DNA of 64,000 bases. Origin: CAVYPR01 sp963770505. Its GTDB lineage: Bacteria; Actinomycetota; Acidimicrobiia; Acidimicrobiales; RAAP-2. Positions 34,055 to 48,350 of the stretch are shown piece by piece. A model generated the notes under the pieces. It saw only the letters and a list, made by a program, of their open reading frames with translations, did not search any database and was not told the DNA's origin. The stretch is from NCBI GenBank assembly GCA_963770505.1, contig CAVYPR010000001.1:496001-560000 (forward strand), written 5' to 3'. Position 1 is the first letter of the stretch. Each line of letters opens with the position of its first letter. A program made the position numbers and the translations under genes.

Positions 34055-35145
34055 GTGGCCGGGAGGCTGGAGCGGCTGCGCGCCCGGTTCGACCAGGCCG
34101 GGGTGGAGGCCCTGGTCGTCACCGAGCTGGCCAATGTCCGCTACCTGACCGGGTTCACCGGCTCCGCCGGCGTCCTGGCCGTGGGCGCCGAGGGGGCCCT
34201 GCTCACCACCGACGGCCGCTACCGCACCCAGTCGGCCCAGCAGGTGGCGGCCTCGGGGGCGCCGGTCGAGATCTCCATCGGGGCGGCGACCGCCCAGCGC
34301 GAGGCGGTGCGGGCCCTGGTGGGCGGGGCGCGGCGGGTGGGGCTCGAGGCCGACTCGGTCAGCTGGGCGGCCAGCCGCCGGTGGAGCGAGCTGCTCGAGG
34401 GGTGCGAGGTAGTGGCCACCACCGGGGTGGTCGAGGCCCTGCGCGAGGTGAAGGACGAGGGCGAGGTGGCCCGTATGGCCCGGGCGGCGGCCATCGCCGA
34501 CGCCGCGCTGGCCGAGGTCCTCCCCCTCCTGGCGGGCGTCGAGGTGGAGGGGCCCACCGAGGAGGAGTTCGCCCTGGCCCTCGACACCGCCATGCGCCGG
34601 GGCGGGGCCGAGGCCACCGCCTTCGAGACGATCGTGGCCGCCGGGGCGAACTCGGCCAAGCCCCACCACCGCCCGACCGGCCGCCCCATCCGGCGCGGCG
34701 ACCCGGTGGTGGTCGACTTCGGGGCGACCTTCGAGGGCTACCGCTCGGACATGACCCGGACCTTCTGCATCGGCGGCGAGCCGACCGGCGAGCTGGCGCG
34801 GGTCTTCGAGGTGGTGCGGCAGTCGCAGGCCGCCGGCGTGGCCGCGGTGCGCCCGGGCGTCGGGCGCCAAGGAGGTCGACGACGTCTGCCGGACGGTCAT
34901 CGCCGAGGCCGGATGGGCCGACGCCTTCGAGCACGGGACGGGCCACGGCGTGGGGCTCGACATCCACGAGGCCCCGACGGTCAGCCAGCTGGGCACTGCT
35001 ATCCTCTCGCCCGGCGTCGTCGTCACGGTCGAGCCGGGGGTCTACCTCCCCGGCGTCGGCGGGGTCCGCATCGAGGACACCCTGGTCGTCACCGACGGAC
35101 GGAAGCCGAGCGCTCACCACCTTCACGAAGGACGTACCTGCCTGA
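34055..35145 (+). CDS. pepQ: Xaa-Pro dipeptidase/aminopeptidase (two +1 indels)
   Basis: M24B metallopeptidase. NVRYLTGFTGSAGVL, GANSAKPHHRPTGRP, VVDFGATFEGYRSDMTRTF (metal ligands Asp), HGTGHGVGLDIHEAP and VEPGVYLPG carry the pita-bread fold and metal ligands. The frame breaks at 34862 (GTC-G-GGC) and 35109 (CCG-A-GCG); corrected, the end reads LTTFTKDVPA. An ATG at 34033 overlapping the aroQ stop is an alternative start if an extra A at 34054 is assumed. It is followed by efp, its usual neighbour. Confidence 0.9.
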
Positions 35146-35705
35146 TGTCCGTGTCCACCAACGACCTCAAGAACGGGATGACGCTCGACCTGCCCGAGGG
35201 GCTGTTCGGGGTGGTCGAGTTCCAGCACGTCAAGCCGGGCAAGGGCGGTGCCTTCGTGCGGACCAAGCTGAAGAACGTCCGCACCGGGGCAGTGGTCGAG
35301 CGCACCTACCGGGCCGACGAGAAGCTCGAGCAGGCCATCATCGAGAAGCGAGAGATGCAGTTCCTCTACCGCGACGGCGACGAGTACGTCTTCATGGACA
35401 CCTCCTCCTACGAGCAGCTGCAGGTGCCGCCGGCCGCCCTGGGCGACACCGCCAGTTACTTGAAGGAGACCGACGAGGCGGTCCTGCAGCTCTACGACGG
35501 GGAGATCGTCGGCGTCGACCTGCCCGCCGCGGTCGAGCTGACGGTCACCGACACCGAGCCGGGCATGCAGGGGGACCGGGTGTCGGGCGCCCGCAAGCCG
35601 GCCACCCTCCAGACGGGCCTGGTGGTCCAGGTGCCGCTCTTCGTCAACCCCGGGGACGTCATCAAGGTCGACACGCGCAGCGGCGAGTACCTGACCCGGG
35701 CGTAG
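35145..35705 (+). CDS. efp: elongation factor P, 186 aa
   Basis: Relieves ribosome stalling at polyproline. The full three-domain form is present: KOW-like N-domain (FQHVKPGKGGAFVRTKLKN split by family blocks), middle OB domain and C-terminal OB domain ending GDVIKVDTRSGEYLTRA. The tip loop reads KPGKGGA, with the usual lysine. TGATG overlap with pepQ; frame intact. Confidence 0.96.
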   Translation: MSVSTNDLKNGMTLDLPEGLFGVVEFQHVKPGKGGAFVRTKLKNVRTGAVVERTYRADEKLEQAIIEKREMQFLYRDGDEYVFMDTSSYEQLQVPPAALGDTASYLKETDEAVLQLYDGEIVGVDLPAAVELTVTDTEPGMQGDRVSGARKPATLQTGLVVQVPLFVNPGDVIKVDTRSGEYLTRA

Positions 35706-36097
35706 TGGGGACACGGCACCAGTCGCGCGAGCGGGCGCTGTCGCTCCTCTACGAGGCCGAACTCAAGGGTGAGAGCCCGACGGCGGTGCTGGCCGCGCTG
35801 CCGGTGGCGCCCGACGACTTCGCCCGCTCGCTGGTCGAGGCGGCCGAGGCCCACCGGGCCGAGTGCGACTCGCTCCTGGCCGCGGCCTCGGTGGGCTGGC
35901 CGCTCGACCGCATGGCCGTGGTCGACCGCCTGGTGCTGCGCATGGCGGTGGCCGAGCTCCTCGACCCCGACGGGCCGCCCGTGGCCGTGATCATCGACGA
36001 GGCGGTCGAGCTGGCCAAGACCTACTCGACCGAGGAGTCGGGCCGGTTCGTGAACGGCGTGCTGTCGGCGGTGGCCGCCGAGGTCCGGCCGACCTAA
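35705..36097 (+). CDS. nusB: transcription antitermination factor NusB, 130 aa
   Basis: RNA-binding helical protein acting with NusE on boxA of rRNA operons. RERALSLLYEAEL at the N-terminus, DRMAVVDRLVLRMAVAELL and VIIDEAVELAKTYSTEESGRFVNGVL are typical. The GTG start overlaps the efp stop (TAGTG). It closes the aro-efp-nusB run; about 200 bases of leader precede pyrR. Confidence 0.96.
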   Translation: MGTRHQSRERALSLLYEAELKGESPTAVLAALPVAPDDFARSLVEAAEAHRAECDSLLAAASVGWPLDRMAVVDRLVLRMAVAELLDPDGPPVAVIIDEAVELAKTYSTEESGRFVNGVLSAVAAEVRPT

Positions 36098-36237
36098 CCA
36101 GACGCTCCGTCAGAAGAAGGCGGCGAGACGGTGGGCGGGCCCCGGCCAGCGTCGTGCCGGCGAAGGCGGGGCCCGCTGCTCCGTGGCGCGACGACGAACC
36201 CTCGCGCCGTCACGTGCCGACGGGCCGGTCGTCGGTG

Positions 36238-36278
36238 TAGTGTCGGGACCTGACCGTGAAGCGGGTCCCGTGAGGCCC
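36238..36278 (+). promoter_or_regulatory. pyr operon promoter and PyrR-binding loop
   Basis: TAGTGT (36238-36243) is a likely -10. Downstream, GGG (36263-36265), a bulged U, CC, the loop CGTGA (36269-36273), GG and CCC (36276-36278) form the PyrR-binding hairpin described in Bacillus (UCCNGNGAGGY). The alternative stem CGGGACC (36244-36250) with GGTCCCG (36264-36270) is mutually exclusive with it. The AGGAGG site at 36287 follows directly and I see no terminator, so translational control is likely. Confidence 0.65.
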
Positions 36279-36296
36279 GTACGGACAGGAGGAGCA

Positions 36297-36865
36297 GTGG
36301 CCGAACGCGAGCGCAGCCATACCCGGCCCCTGGGTGGCGTGTTCGTCCCCCACTCCCAGGTCCTCTCCGCCGCGGACGTCCAGCGCGCCCTCACCCGGAT
36401 GGCCCACGAGGTGGCCGAGCGCAACGGCGGCCTCGACGACATGGTCCTGATCGGCCTGCAGACCGGTGGGGTGCCCCTGGCCAGCCGCATGGCGGCGGTG
36501 CTGCACGAGGTGGAGGGGGTCGAGGTCCCGGTGGGCACCCTCGACGTCGCCTTCTACCGCGACGACATCGGCCTGCGGCCCGTGCTGCCCGAGGCGACCA
36601 CCACATCCCGGTCGACCTGGCCGGCCGGGTGGTGGTGCTGGTCGACGACGTGCTGTTCACCGGCCGCACGGTTCGGGCGGCCCTGAACGCCCTGGGCGAC
36701 TACGGCCGGGCCCGGGCCGTCCAGCTGGCCGTCATGGTCGACCGGGGCCACCGCGAGCTGCCCATCCGGCCGGACTACGTGGGCAAGAACCTGCCCACCC
36801 GCCGGGAGGAGATGGTCGACGTCGGCGAGGACGGCGTGACCATCGGGACCCTGGAGCAGCGGTGA
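36297..36865 (+). CDS. pyrR: PyrR bifunctional regulator/uracil phosphoribosyltransferase (one -1 indel)
   Basis: UMP-sensing RNA-binding attenuator with UPRTase activity. VLSAADVQRALTRMAHEV, GLQTGGVPLA, YRDDI and the PRPP loop VLVDDVLFTGRTVRAAL are diagnostic. One base is missing at 36601/36602 (ACC-AC-CAC), breaking the frame before PVDLAGRVVV; corrected length 189 residues. GTG start with AGGAGG four bases upstream. A PyrR-binding loop lies in its own leader, so the operon is probably autoregulated by uridine nucleotides. Confidence 0.93.
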
Positions 36866-37843
36866 CACACCTCCTGTCGGTCGCCGACCTCGGCCCGGAC
36901 GGCATCGCCGAGGTCCTGCGGGTGGCCGAGGCCTTCGCCGAGGTCGAGCGCCGGGCCATCCCCAAGGTGCCCGACCCTGCGGGGACGAGGTGGTGGCCAC
37001 CCTGTTCTTCGAGGAGTCGACCCGCACCCGGCTCTCCTTCGAGACGGCGGCCAAGCGGCTCTCGGCCGACGTGCTGTCGTTCTCGGCCTCGACGTCGTCG
37101 GTCAAGAAGGGCGAGTCGCTGCGCGACACGGTCGAGACCGTCGAGGCGATGGGCATCGACGCCCTGGTGGTGCGCCACCCCTCGTCGGGGGCCTGCCACC
37201 AGGTGGCCGGCTGGGCGCGCCGGGCGCACGTGGTGAACGCCGGCGACGGCTGGCACGAGCACCCCACCCAGGCGCTGCTGGACTGCTTCACCGTCCGCCA
37301 GGTGCTGGCCGAGCGGGCCGGCGCACTGCCCGAGGGCGTCGGCTGCTTCGACGGGTCTGCGGGTGCTGATCGTGGGCGACATCCGCCACAGCCGGGTGGC
37401 CCGCTCCCAGGTGCTCGCCTACCACGCCCTGGGGGCCGAGGTGACCCTGGCCGCCCCGGGCAGCCTGCTGCCGCCCTCCCTGGAGGGGTGGCCGGTCGAG
37501 GTGGCCGCCGACTTCGACGGCGGCCCTGGGGCAGGCCGACGTGGTCTCGCTCCTGCGCCTGCAGGCCGAGCGGGGCAGCGGCGCCTTCGTGCCCATCCTG
37601 CGCGAGTACACCGAGCACTGGGGGCTGACCGCCCGGCGGGCGGCGCTGCTCGACCCCTCGGCGGTGGTGACCCACCCCGGCCCGATGGTCCGCGGGGTCG
37701 AGATCGCCGGTGACGTGGCCGACCTGCCGGTCAACCTGGCCACCCGGCAGGTGGCCAACGGGGTGGCCGTGCGGATGGCCGTCCTCTTCCTCCTCATCGG
37801 GCGGGGCGGCCGCCTCGATGGGACTGGAGGCGACCGGCAGTGA
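36862..37843 (+). CDS. pyrB: aspartate carbamoyltransferase catalytic subunit (four +1 indels)
   Basis: First committed step of pyrimidine synthesis. FFEESTRTRLSFE binds carbamoyl phosphate; HPSSGA, GDGWHEHPTQALLD and GDIRHSRVARS are typical. Extra bases at 36970, 36989, 37356 and 37519 break the frame; once removed, all blocks join in one frame of about 325 residues. No pyrI regulatory subunit is present, as usual in actinobacteria. GTGA overlaps with pyrR and pyrC. Confidence 0.92.
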
Positions 37844-39129
37844 CTGAGCTCGTCGTGCGGGGCGGGACGGTGGTCGACGCCGGGGGCAGCCGCCGGGCCG
37901 ACGTGGCGGTGGCGGACGGCGTCGTGGTCGAGGTGGGCGACTCGCTCGAGGTCCCGGCCGGGGCCACGGTGCTCGAGGCCGGCGGCTGCCTGGTGGCCCC
38001 GGGGCTGGTCGACCTCCACACCCACCTGCGCCAGCCCGGGCCGGGAGGAGGCCGAGACGGTCGAGAGCGGGGCGCGGGCCGCCGCCCTCGGGGGGCTACA
38101 CCGCCGTGGTGGCCATGCCCAACACCGAGCCGCCCATCGACTCGGCCGGCATCGCCCGGGAGGTCCTCGAGCTCGGGCCGCCACGCCCCGGCCGAGGTGG
38201 CGGTGGCCGGGGCCATCACTGTGGGCCGGGCCGGGGAGCGGCTGGCCCCCATGGCCGAGCTGGCCGCGCTGGGGGTGCGGCTCTTCACCGACGACGGGGC
38301 CGGGGTCCAGGACGGCGCGCTGATGCGCCGGGCGCTCGACTACGCCCGCGGCCTGGGGGTCACCCTGGCCCAGCACTGCGAGGACGAGCACCTGGCGGCC
38401 GGCGGCGCCATGCACGAGGGGGAGTGGTCGAGCGCGCCTCGGGCTGCCCGGCGCCCCGGCGGCGGCCGAGGAGGTGATGGTGGCCCGCGACATCGCCCTG
38501 GTGCGGCTGACCGGGGCCCGGCTGCACTTCCTGCACCTCTCGACGGCCGGCTCGGTCGAGCTGGTCCGCCGGGCCAAGGCCGAGGGGCTCCCGGTCACCG
38601 CCGAGGCCGCCCCGCACCACTTCGTCCTCACCGACGCCGAGGTCGCCGGCTACGACCCGGTGTTCAAGGTCAACCCGCCGCTGCGGGCCGCCGGCGACGT
38701 GGCGGCGGTGCGGGCCGGGCTGGCCGACGGCACCATCGACGCCGTGGCCACCGACCACGCCCCCCACGCCGCCCGAGGCCAAGGAGCTCCCCTTCGACCA
38801 GGCGCCGCCCGGGCATGCTGGGGCTCGAGACCGCGCTGGCCCTGGCCCTCTCCGAGCTCGGCCTCCCGGCCGAGCGGGTGCTGGCCCTCATGAGCTGGCA
38901 GCCGGCGGCCATCGCCGGGCTGTCGGACCGCCACGGTGGACCGGTGGCCCCGGGGCGGCCGGCCAACCTGTGCGTGGTCGACCCCGCCGCCACCTGGACG
39001 GTGGAGGCCGACCGGCTGGCCAGCCGGAGCCGCAACACCCCCTACGCCGGGCGCAAGCTCACCGGACGGGTGCGCCACACGGTGCTGTTCGGCGAGCCGG
39101 TGGTGGTCGACGGCGAGGCCCGCCGGTGA
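37840..39129 (+). CDS. pyrC: dihydroorotase (six +1 indels)
   Basis: Type I amidohydrolase. Metal ligands are seen in DLHTHLR, APHHF (second His pair), FLHLSTAG and the catalytic Asp in ATDHAPH. Extra bases are at 38041, 38090, 38175, 38434, 38771 and 38811. Six insertions sum to zero, so start and stop share one frame although the middle is scrambled. Corrected length about 427 residues. A naive call would give a full-length but wrong protein. Confidence 0.92.
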   Translation: MTELVVRGGTVVDAGGSRRADVAVADGVVVEVGDSLEVPAGATVLEAGGCLVAPGLVDLHTHLRQPGPGGGRDGRERGAGRRPRGATPPWWPCPTPSRPSTRPASPGRSSSSGRHAPAEVAVAGAITVGRAGERLAPMAELAALGVRLFTDDGAGVQDGALMRRALDYARGLGVTLAQHCEDEHLAAGGAMHEGEWSSAPRAARRPGGGRGGDGGPRHRPGAADRGPAALPAPLDGRLGRAGPPGQGRGAPGHRRGRPAPLRPHRRRGRRLRPGVQGQPAAAGRRRRGGGAGRAGRRHHRRRGHRPRPPRRPRPRSSPSTRRRPGMLGLETALALALSELGLPAERVLALMSWQPAAIAGLSDRHGGPVAPGRPANLCVVDPAATWTVEADRLASRSRNTPYAGRKLTGRVRHTVLFGEPVVVDGEARR

Positions 39130-40194
39130 GGGAGCCGGCGCTGCTGGTCCTGGCCGACGGGGAGGTGTTCGAGGGCGAGGCGGCCGGCGCCGGCGCCGGC
39201 CCGGTCGCCACCGGCGAGCTCGTCTTCAACACCGCCCTCAGCGGCTACCAGGAGGTCCTCACCGACCCCTCCTACGCCGGCCAGGTGGTGGCCTTCACCT
39301 ACCCCCACATCGGCAACTACGGCACGACCTCGGCCGACGACGAGGCGCGCCGGCCGTTCTGCCGCGGGCGTGGTGGTGCGGGACCTGAGCGAGGTGCCGA
39401 GCAACTGGCGGTCGACCGAGGGCCTCGAGCCCTTCCTCGTGCGCCACTCGGTGCCCGGCCCTGACCGGCGTCGACACCCGGCGGCTGACCCGGCACCTGC
39501 GCGACCGCGGGGCCATGCCGTGCGCCTTCGGGACGGCTCCCGAGGGCGAGCTGCGCGCCGCGGCGGCGGCCGCCCCGCCGACCGACGGGCGCGACCTGGT
39601 GGTCGGGGTCACCACCGAGGTGCCCTACGTGCGCGGGTCGGGCCCGCTGCGGGTCGTCGCCTACGACTTCGGGGTGAAGGAGACGATGCTGCGCCACCTC
39701 TCCCTCCTGGCCACCGTCACGGTGGTGCCCGCCTCGACGCCGGCCGCCGAGGTGCTGGCGGCCGAGCCCGACGGCGTCTTCCTCTCCAACGGCCCCGGCG
39801 ACCCCGCCGCCCTGCCCGGGCCCACCGCGGCGGTGGCCGACCTGCTCGGCCGGGTGCCGGTCTTCGGGATCTGCCTCGGCCACCAGCTCCTGTGCACGGC
39901 GCTGGGGGGCACGACCTACAAGCTCCCCTTCGGCCACCACGGCAGCAACCACCCGGTGCAGCAGCTGGCGACCGGCCGGGTCGAGGTGACCAGCCAGAAC
40001 CACAACTACGCGGTGCGCGACGTGCCGGGGGCCGAGGTGACCCACGTCAACCTGAACGACGGGGTGGTGGAGGGCGTGCGCCACCGGGGAGCCGGGGCGT
40101 TCTCGGTGCAGTACCACCCCGAGGCCGGGCCCGGCCCCCACGACGCCCGTTACCTCTTCGATGAGTTCGCGGCGCTGATGGCCGGGACAGCCTG

Positions 40195-40195
<1 letters not shown>
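39126..40195 (+). CDS. carA: carbamoyl-phosphate synthase small subunit (two +1 indels)
   Basis: Glutamine amidotransferase subunit delivering ammonia to CarB. The N-terminal domain (FNTALSGYQEVLTDPSYAGQ) is followed by a class I GATase with the nucleophile in GICLGHQLL and His in QYHPEA. Extra G at 39366 (CGC-G-GGC) and 39457 (CCC-G-GCC). Corrected length about 355 residues. Start GTG overlaps the pyrC stop; TGATG overlap with carB. Confidence 0.93.
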
Positions 40196-43452
<3,257 letters not shown>

Positions 43453-43463
<11 letters not shown>

Positions 43464-44355
43464 CCTGGCGACCGCCGTGGGGTCGGTCGGGCTGCCCAAC
43501 CCGGTCATGACCGCCTCGGGCACGGCGGGGGTCGGGGTCGAGCTGGCCGACGACGGCCCCCTCGGCGCGCTGGGGGCGGTGGTGGTCAAGTCCCTGGGCC
43601 CCGCCCCCTGGCCCGGGAACCCGCCCCCCCGGGTAGGCGAGGCGGGCGCCAGCATGCTCAACCGCGTCGGGCTGCAGGGACCGGGGGCCTCGGCCTGGCG
43701 GGAGGAGGAGCTGCCGCGGCTGGCCGCCACCGGGGCCCGGGTGGTGGCCAGCGTCTGGGGCCGGACGGTGGAGGAGTTCGCCACGGCCGCCGGCCAGATC
43801 GCCGGGGCACCGGGCGTGGTGGCCGTCGAGGTCAACGTGAGCTGCCCCAACCTCGAGGATCGCTCCCGCATGTTCGCCCACTCGGCCACCGCCACCGCCG
43901 AGGCGGTGGAGGCGGCGGGCGCCGCCGGCCTGGCCCGGTGGGCCAAGCTCAGCCCCAACACCTCCGAGCTGGTGGAGATCGCCGGGGCCGCGCTCGGAGC
44001 CGGGGCCGAGGCCCTCACCCTGACCAACACGCTCTTGGGGATGTCGGTCGACACGGCCGAGCGCAGCGCACTGGCCGGCGGGCTCTCGGGGCCGGCCCTG
44101 CACCCGGTGGCGTTGCGGGCCGTCTTCGACTGCCGGGCCGCCTTCCCCGAGGCGGGCATCGTCGGGGTGGGCGGGGTGGCCGACGGTGCGGCGGCCGTCG
44201 AGTTCCTCATGGCCGGCGCCGACGCCGTGCAGGTGGGCACCGCCACCTTCTACGACCCCCGGGCGCCGTGGAAGGTGCTCGCCGCGCTGGAGCGGTGGTG
44301 CCGTCGCCACCGCGTCGAGCGCCTGCGCCAGCTCGTGGGGGCGGCCCATGGCTAA
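43453..44355 (+). CDS. pyrD: dihydroorotate dehydrogenase, class 1 type, 300 aa
   Basis: FMN-dependent oxidation of dihydroorotate to orotate. NPVMTASGTAGVG, MLNRVGLQGPG, EVNVSCPNLED with the catalytic Cys, WAKLSPNTSE, TLTNT and GVGGVADGAAAVEFLMAGADAVQVGTA split over blocks match class 1B-like enzymes (catalytic Cys, not Ser). No pyrK subunit is adjacent, so the electron acceptor is unclear. Frame intact. Confidence 0.92.
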
Positions 44356-45179
44356 CTTCGCCGAGAGGGTGGCCGCCGCGGTCGCCGCCACCGGCCCCCT
44401 GTGCGCCGGCATCGACCCCTCGGCCGACCTGCTCGGGGCCTGGGGGCTCGGCGACGACGCCGGGGGGTTGCGCCAGTTCGGGGCGCGCTGCGTCGAAGCG
44501 TTCAGCGGCACCGTCGGCGTGGTCAAGCCGCAGGTGGCCTTCTACGAGCGACACGGCGCCGCCGGCTTCGCCGCGCTGGAGGAGCTGCTGGCCGAGGCGC
44601 GCGCCGCGGGGCTCGTGGTGGTGGCCGACGCCAAGCGGGGCGACATCGCCAACTCGGCCGAGGGCTACGCCCACGCCTGGCTCGACCCCGGGAGCCCGCT
44701 GGCCGCCGACGCGGTGACCGCCGTCGCCTACATGGGGCTGGGCTCGCTGGCCCCGCTGGTCGACGCGGCCCGGGCCGCCGGGCGCGGCGTCATCGTGGTG
44801 GCCCGCAGCTCCAACCCCGAGGGCCGCTCGCTGCAGGAGGCGACGGTGGCCGGCGGGGGCAGCGTGGAGGACCGGCTGCTGGCCGAGATCGCCGAGCTGA
44901 ACGCCAGCCACGCGCCGGGCACGGTGGGGGCGGTGGTAGGGGCGACGCTGTCGCCCTCGGCCTTCCCGCTGGCCCGGCTGGGCGGGGTGATCCTGGCGCC
45001 GGGGGTCGGGGCCCAGGGGGCCACGGCGGCGGCGGTCGGCAAGCTGTTCGGCGGCTGTCCGCCCGGCTCGGTGCTGCCCAACGTGTCGCGCTCGGTGCTC
45101 TCGGCCGGGCCGTCGGTGGGCGCGCTCGCGCGCCGCTTGCCGGAGGGCCCGCGACGAGCTGGCCGAGGTCTTGGTGTGA
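44348..45179 (+). CDS. pyrF: orotidine 5'-phosphate decarboxylase (one +1 indel)
   Basis: Final decarboxylation to UMP; long (type 2) form. CAGIDPSADLL, VKPQVAFYERHG, VVADAKRGDIANSAEGYA (catalytic Lys-Asp), VTAVAYMGLGSL and ILAPGVGAQG are typical. An extra C at 45131 (GCG-C-GCC) disrupts only the last 16 residues; corrected end reads CRRARDELAEVLV. Overlaps pyrD by eight bases. Last gene of the pyr operon. Confidence 0.93.
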
Positions 45180-45198
45180 CCGGCCTGCCCGGAGGCGC

Positions 45199-45204
45199 TA
45201 CAGT
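45199..45204 (+). promoter_or_regulatory. -10 element for mihF
   Basis: TACAGT six bases before the ATG at 45211; leaderless type. It separates mihF expression from the pyr operon. Confidence 0.55.
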
Positions 45205-45210
45205 CGCCGC

Positions 45211-45529
45211 ATGCCGCAACCGCCTGCACTTACGCCCGAGCAGCGCCAGGCTGCACTGGAGAAGGCCGCCAGAGTCCGCCGCGAGCGGGCCGAGGTCAAA
45301 GAGAAGCTGAAGCTGGGGTCGCTGTCCCTGGCCGAGCTGCTCAAGAAGGCCGAGAAGGACGAGACCGTCGGGAAGATGAAGGTCGTCTCGGTCCTCGAGT
45401 CCCTGCCCGGTCTCGGGCAAGGTGAAGGCCCGGCGCCTCATGGAGACCGTGGGCATCAGCGAGAGCCGTCGGCTGCAGGGGCTCGGGGCCAAGCAGCGGG
45501 CCGAGCTCCTCAAAGAGACCGAGCGCTGA
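45211..45529 (+). CDS. mihF: actinobacterial integration host factor (one +1 indel)
   Basis: Small nucleoid protein with a helix-two-turn-helix, restricted to Actinobacteria. ARVRRERAEVKEKLKLGSLSL (split), GKMKVVSVLESLPGLGK and a C-terminal ESRRLQGLGAKQRAELL match the family. An extra G at 45415 (CTC-G-GGC) breaks the frame inside the GxGK DNA-binding turn. Corrected length 105 residues, the usual short form. gmk, the common next gene, is absent. Confidence 0.92.
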
Positions 45530-45566
45530 ACACCGCCGGGTAGCGGTCGGCGGTCCTGCCGGCCGC

Positions 45567-45592
45567 TATGCTTCGCGCGACCCCATGGAGGT
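45567..45592 (+). promoter_or_regulatory. rpoZ -10 element and strong ribosome-binding site
   Basis: TATGCT at 45567-45572 and GGAGGT at 45587-45592, six bases before the rpoZ ATG. One of few starts here with a canonical Shine-Dalgarno sequence. Confidence 0.5.
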
Positions 45593-45598
45593 TCCCTG

Positions 45599-45987
45599 AT
45601 GGCCGTTGGCCGAAACACGTTGATGGACCCGCCGATCGAGGACCTCCTCGACAAGGTGGACTCGAAGTTCACGCTCGTCGCCCTGGGCTCGGCCCGGGCC
45701 CGGCAGGTCAACTCCTACTACAACAGCCTCGGCGAGGGGCTGGGACGGGTCGTGCCGCCCCAGGTGACCTCGGTGTCGGGCAAGCCCCTGTCGATCGCCT
45801 TCGAGGAGATCGCCGCGGGCAAGGCCACCTCACCCGGCCGGACCCGTCCGAGCTGGAGGCCGAGGAGCTGGTCGAGGCGCTGGCCGAGACCGAGGCCGGA
45901 CTCGAGGACGGGGCCGGGCCGGTGCTGCTCGAGGGGTCGGCCGCGGACGAGGCACCCGTCGAGGACGAGGGCCCGGCTGCGGGCTAG
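45599..45987 (+). CDS. rpoZ: RNA polymerase omega subunit (one -1 indel)
   Basis: Assembly subunit of RNA polymerase. MDPPIEDLLDKVDSKFTLVALGSARARQ, split over blocks, and NSYYNSLGEGLG, then LSIAFEEIAAGK are typical of actinobacterial omega. One base is missing at 45841/45842 (ACC-TC-ACC). The corrected protein has 129 residues, longer than usual through an acidic Glu/Ala-rich tail of about 35 residues. TAGTG overlap with coaBC. Confidence 0.9.
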
Positions 45988-47159
45988 TGCGCCGGGTCGT
46001 CCTCGGTGTCTGCGGGGGGATTGCCGCCTACAAGGCGGTCGAGGTCTGCCGGCGGCTGATCGAGGCGGGGGTGCACGTGGCCCCGGTGCTCACCGAGGGG
46101 GCCACCCGCTTCGTCGGACCCGTGACCTTCTCGGCGCTGGCCTCCGAGCCCGCCCGCACCAGCCTGTTCGACGGCTCGATCCCCCACACCGACCTGGGGC
46201 AGACGGCCGACCTGGTGGTGGTGGCCCCGGCCACGGCCCACCTGCTGGCCCGCTACGCGGCGGGCCTGGCCGATGACCTGCTGACCGCCACCCTGCTGGC
46301 CACCCGGGCCCCGGTGCTCGTCTGCCCGGCCATGCACACCGAGATGTGGGAGCACCCCGCGGTCGAGGAGAACCTGGCCACCCTGCGGCGGCGGGGGGTG
46401 CTGGTGGTCGACCCCGAGGAGGGCCCGCTGGCCGGCGGGGACTCGGGGGCGGGGCGCCTGGCCGAGCCGGCCACCATCGTGGCCCGCACCCTCGTCGCTC
46501 CTGGCCGAGCGCGACCTCGAGGGGGTGGGCGTGGCGGTGAGCGCCGGGGGGACCCGCGAGCCGATCGACCCGGTGCGCTACCTCACCAACCGGTCCTCGG
46601 GCAAGCAGGGCCACGCCGTGGCCGAGGCGGCCGCCCGCCGGGGGGCCCGGGTCACCCTGGTGACCGCCGCCCCGCTCCCGGCCCCGGCGGGGGTGGCGGT
46701 GGTGCGGGTGGAGACGGCGGCCGAGATGGAGCGGGCCATGGAGGCCGCCGCGGCCGACGCCGACGTGGTGGTCATGGCCGCCGCCGTCGCCGACTTCCGC
46801 CCCAAGGCCCCGGCCGAGCGCAAGGTGCACGACGTGCCCGACCTCGTGCTCGAGCCCACGCCGGACATCCTGGCCGGGCTGGTGGCCCGACGCCGGCCGG
46901 GCCAGCTGCTGGTGGGGTTCGCGGCCGAGACCGACGACGTGGCGGCCCGGGGCCGTTCCAAGCTCGACAAGAAGGGGGTCGACTTGCTGGTGGTGAACGA
47001 CGTGACGGCACCGGGTGCGGGGTTCGACCACGACACCAACGCCGTGACCATCCTCTGGCGCGGCGGCGGGACGACCGAGGTGCCGCTGGCCCGCAAGACC
47101 GCCGTGGCCGATGCCGTCCTCGACGCCGTGGTGGCCAGGCGCAACGAGGGGAGTGCGAC

Positions 47160-47163
<4 letters not shown>
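45987..47163 (+). CDS. coaBC: bifunctional phosphopantothenoylcysteine decarboxylase/synthetase (one +1 indel)
   Basis: Coenzyme A synthesis. The N-terminal flavoprotein CoaC domain has GGIAAYKAVEV, VVAPATAHLLA and PAMHTEMW; the C-terminal CoaB domain has SAGGTREPIDPVRYLTNRSSG, split, and KLDKKGVDLLVVNDV. An extra G at 46497 (GTC-G-CTC) falls in the linker between domains; corrected length 391 residues. ATGA overlap with metK. Confidence 0.94.
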
Positions 47164-48346
<1,183 letters not shown>

Positions 48347-48350
<4 letters not shown>

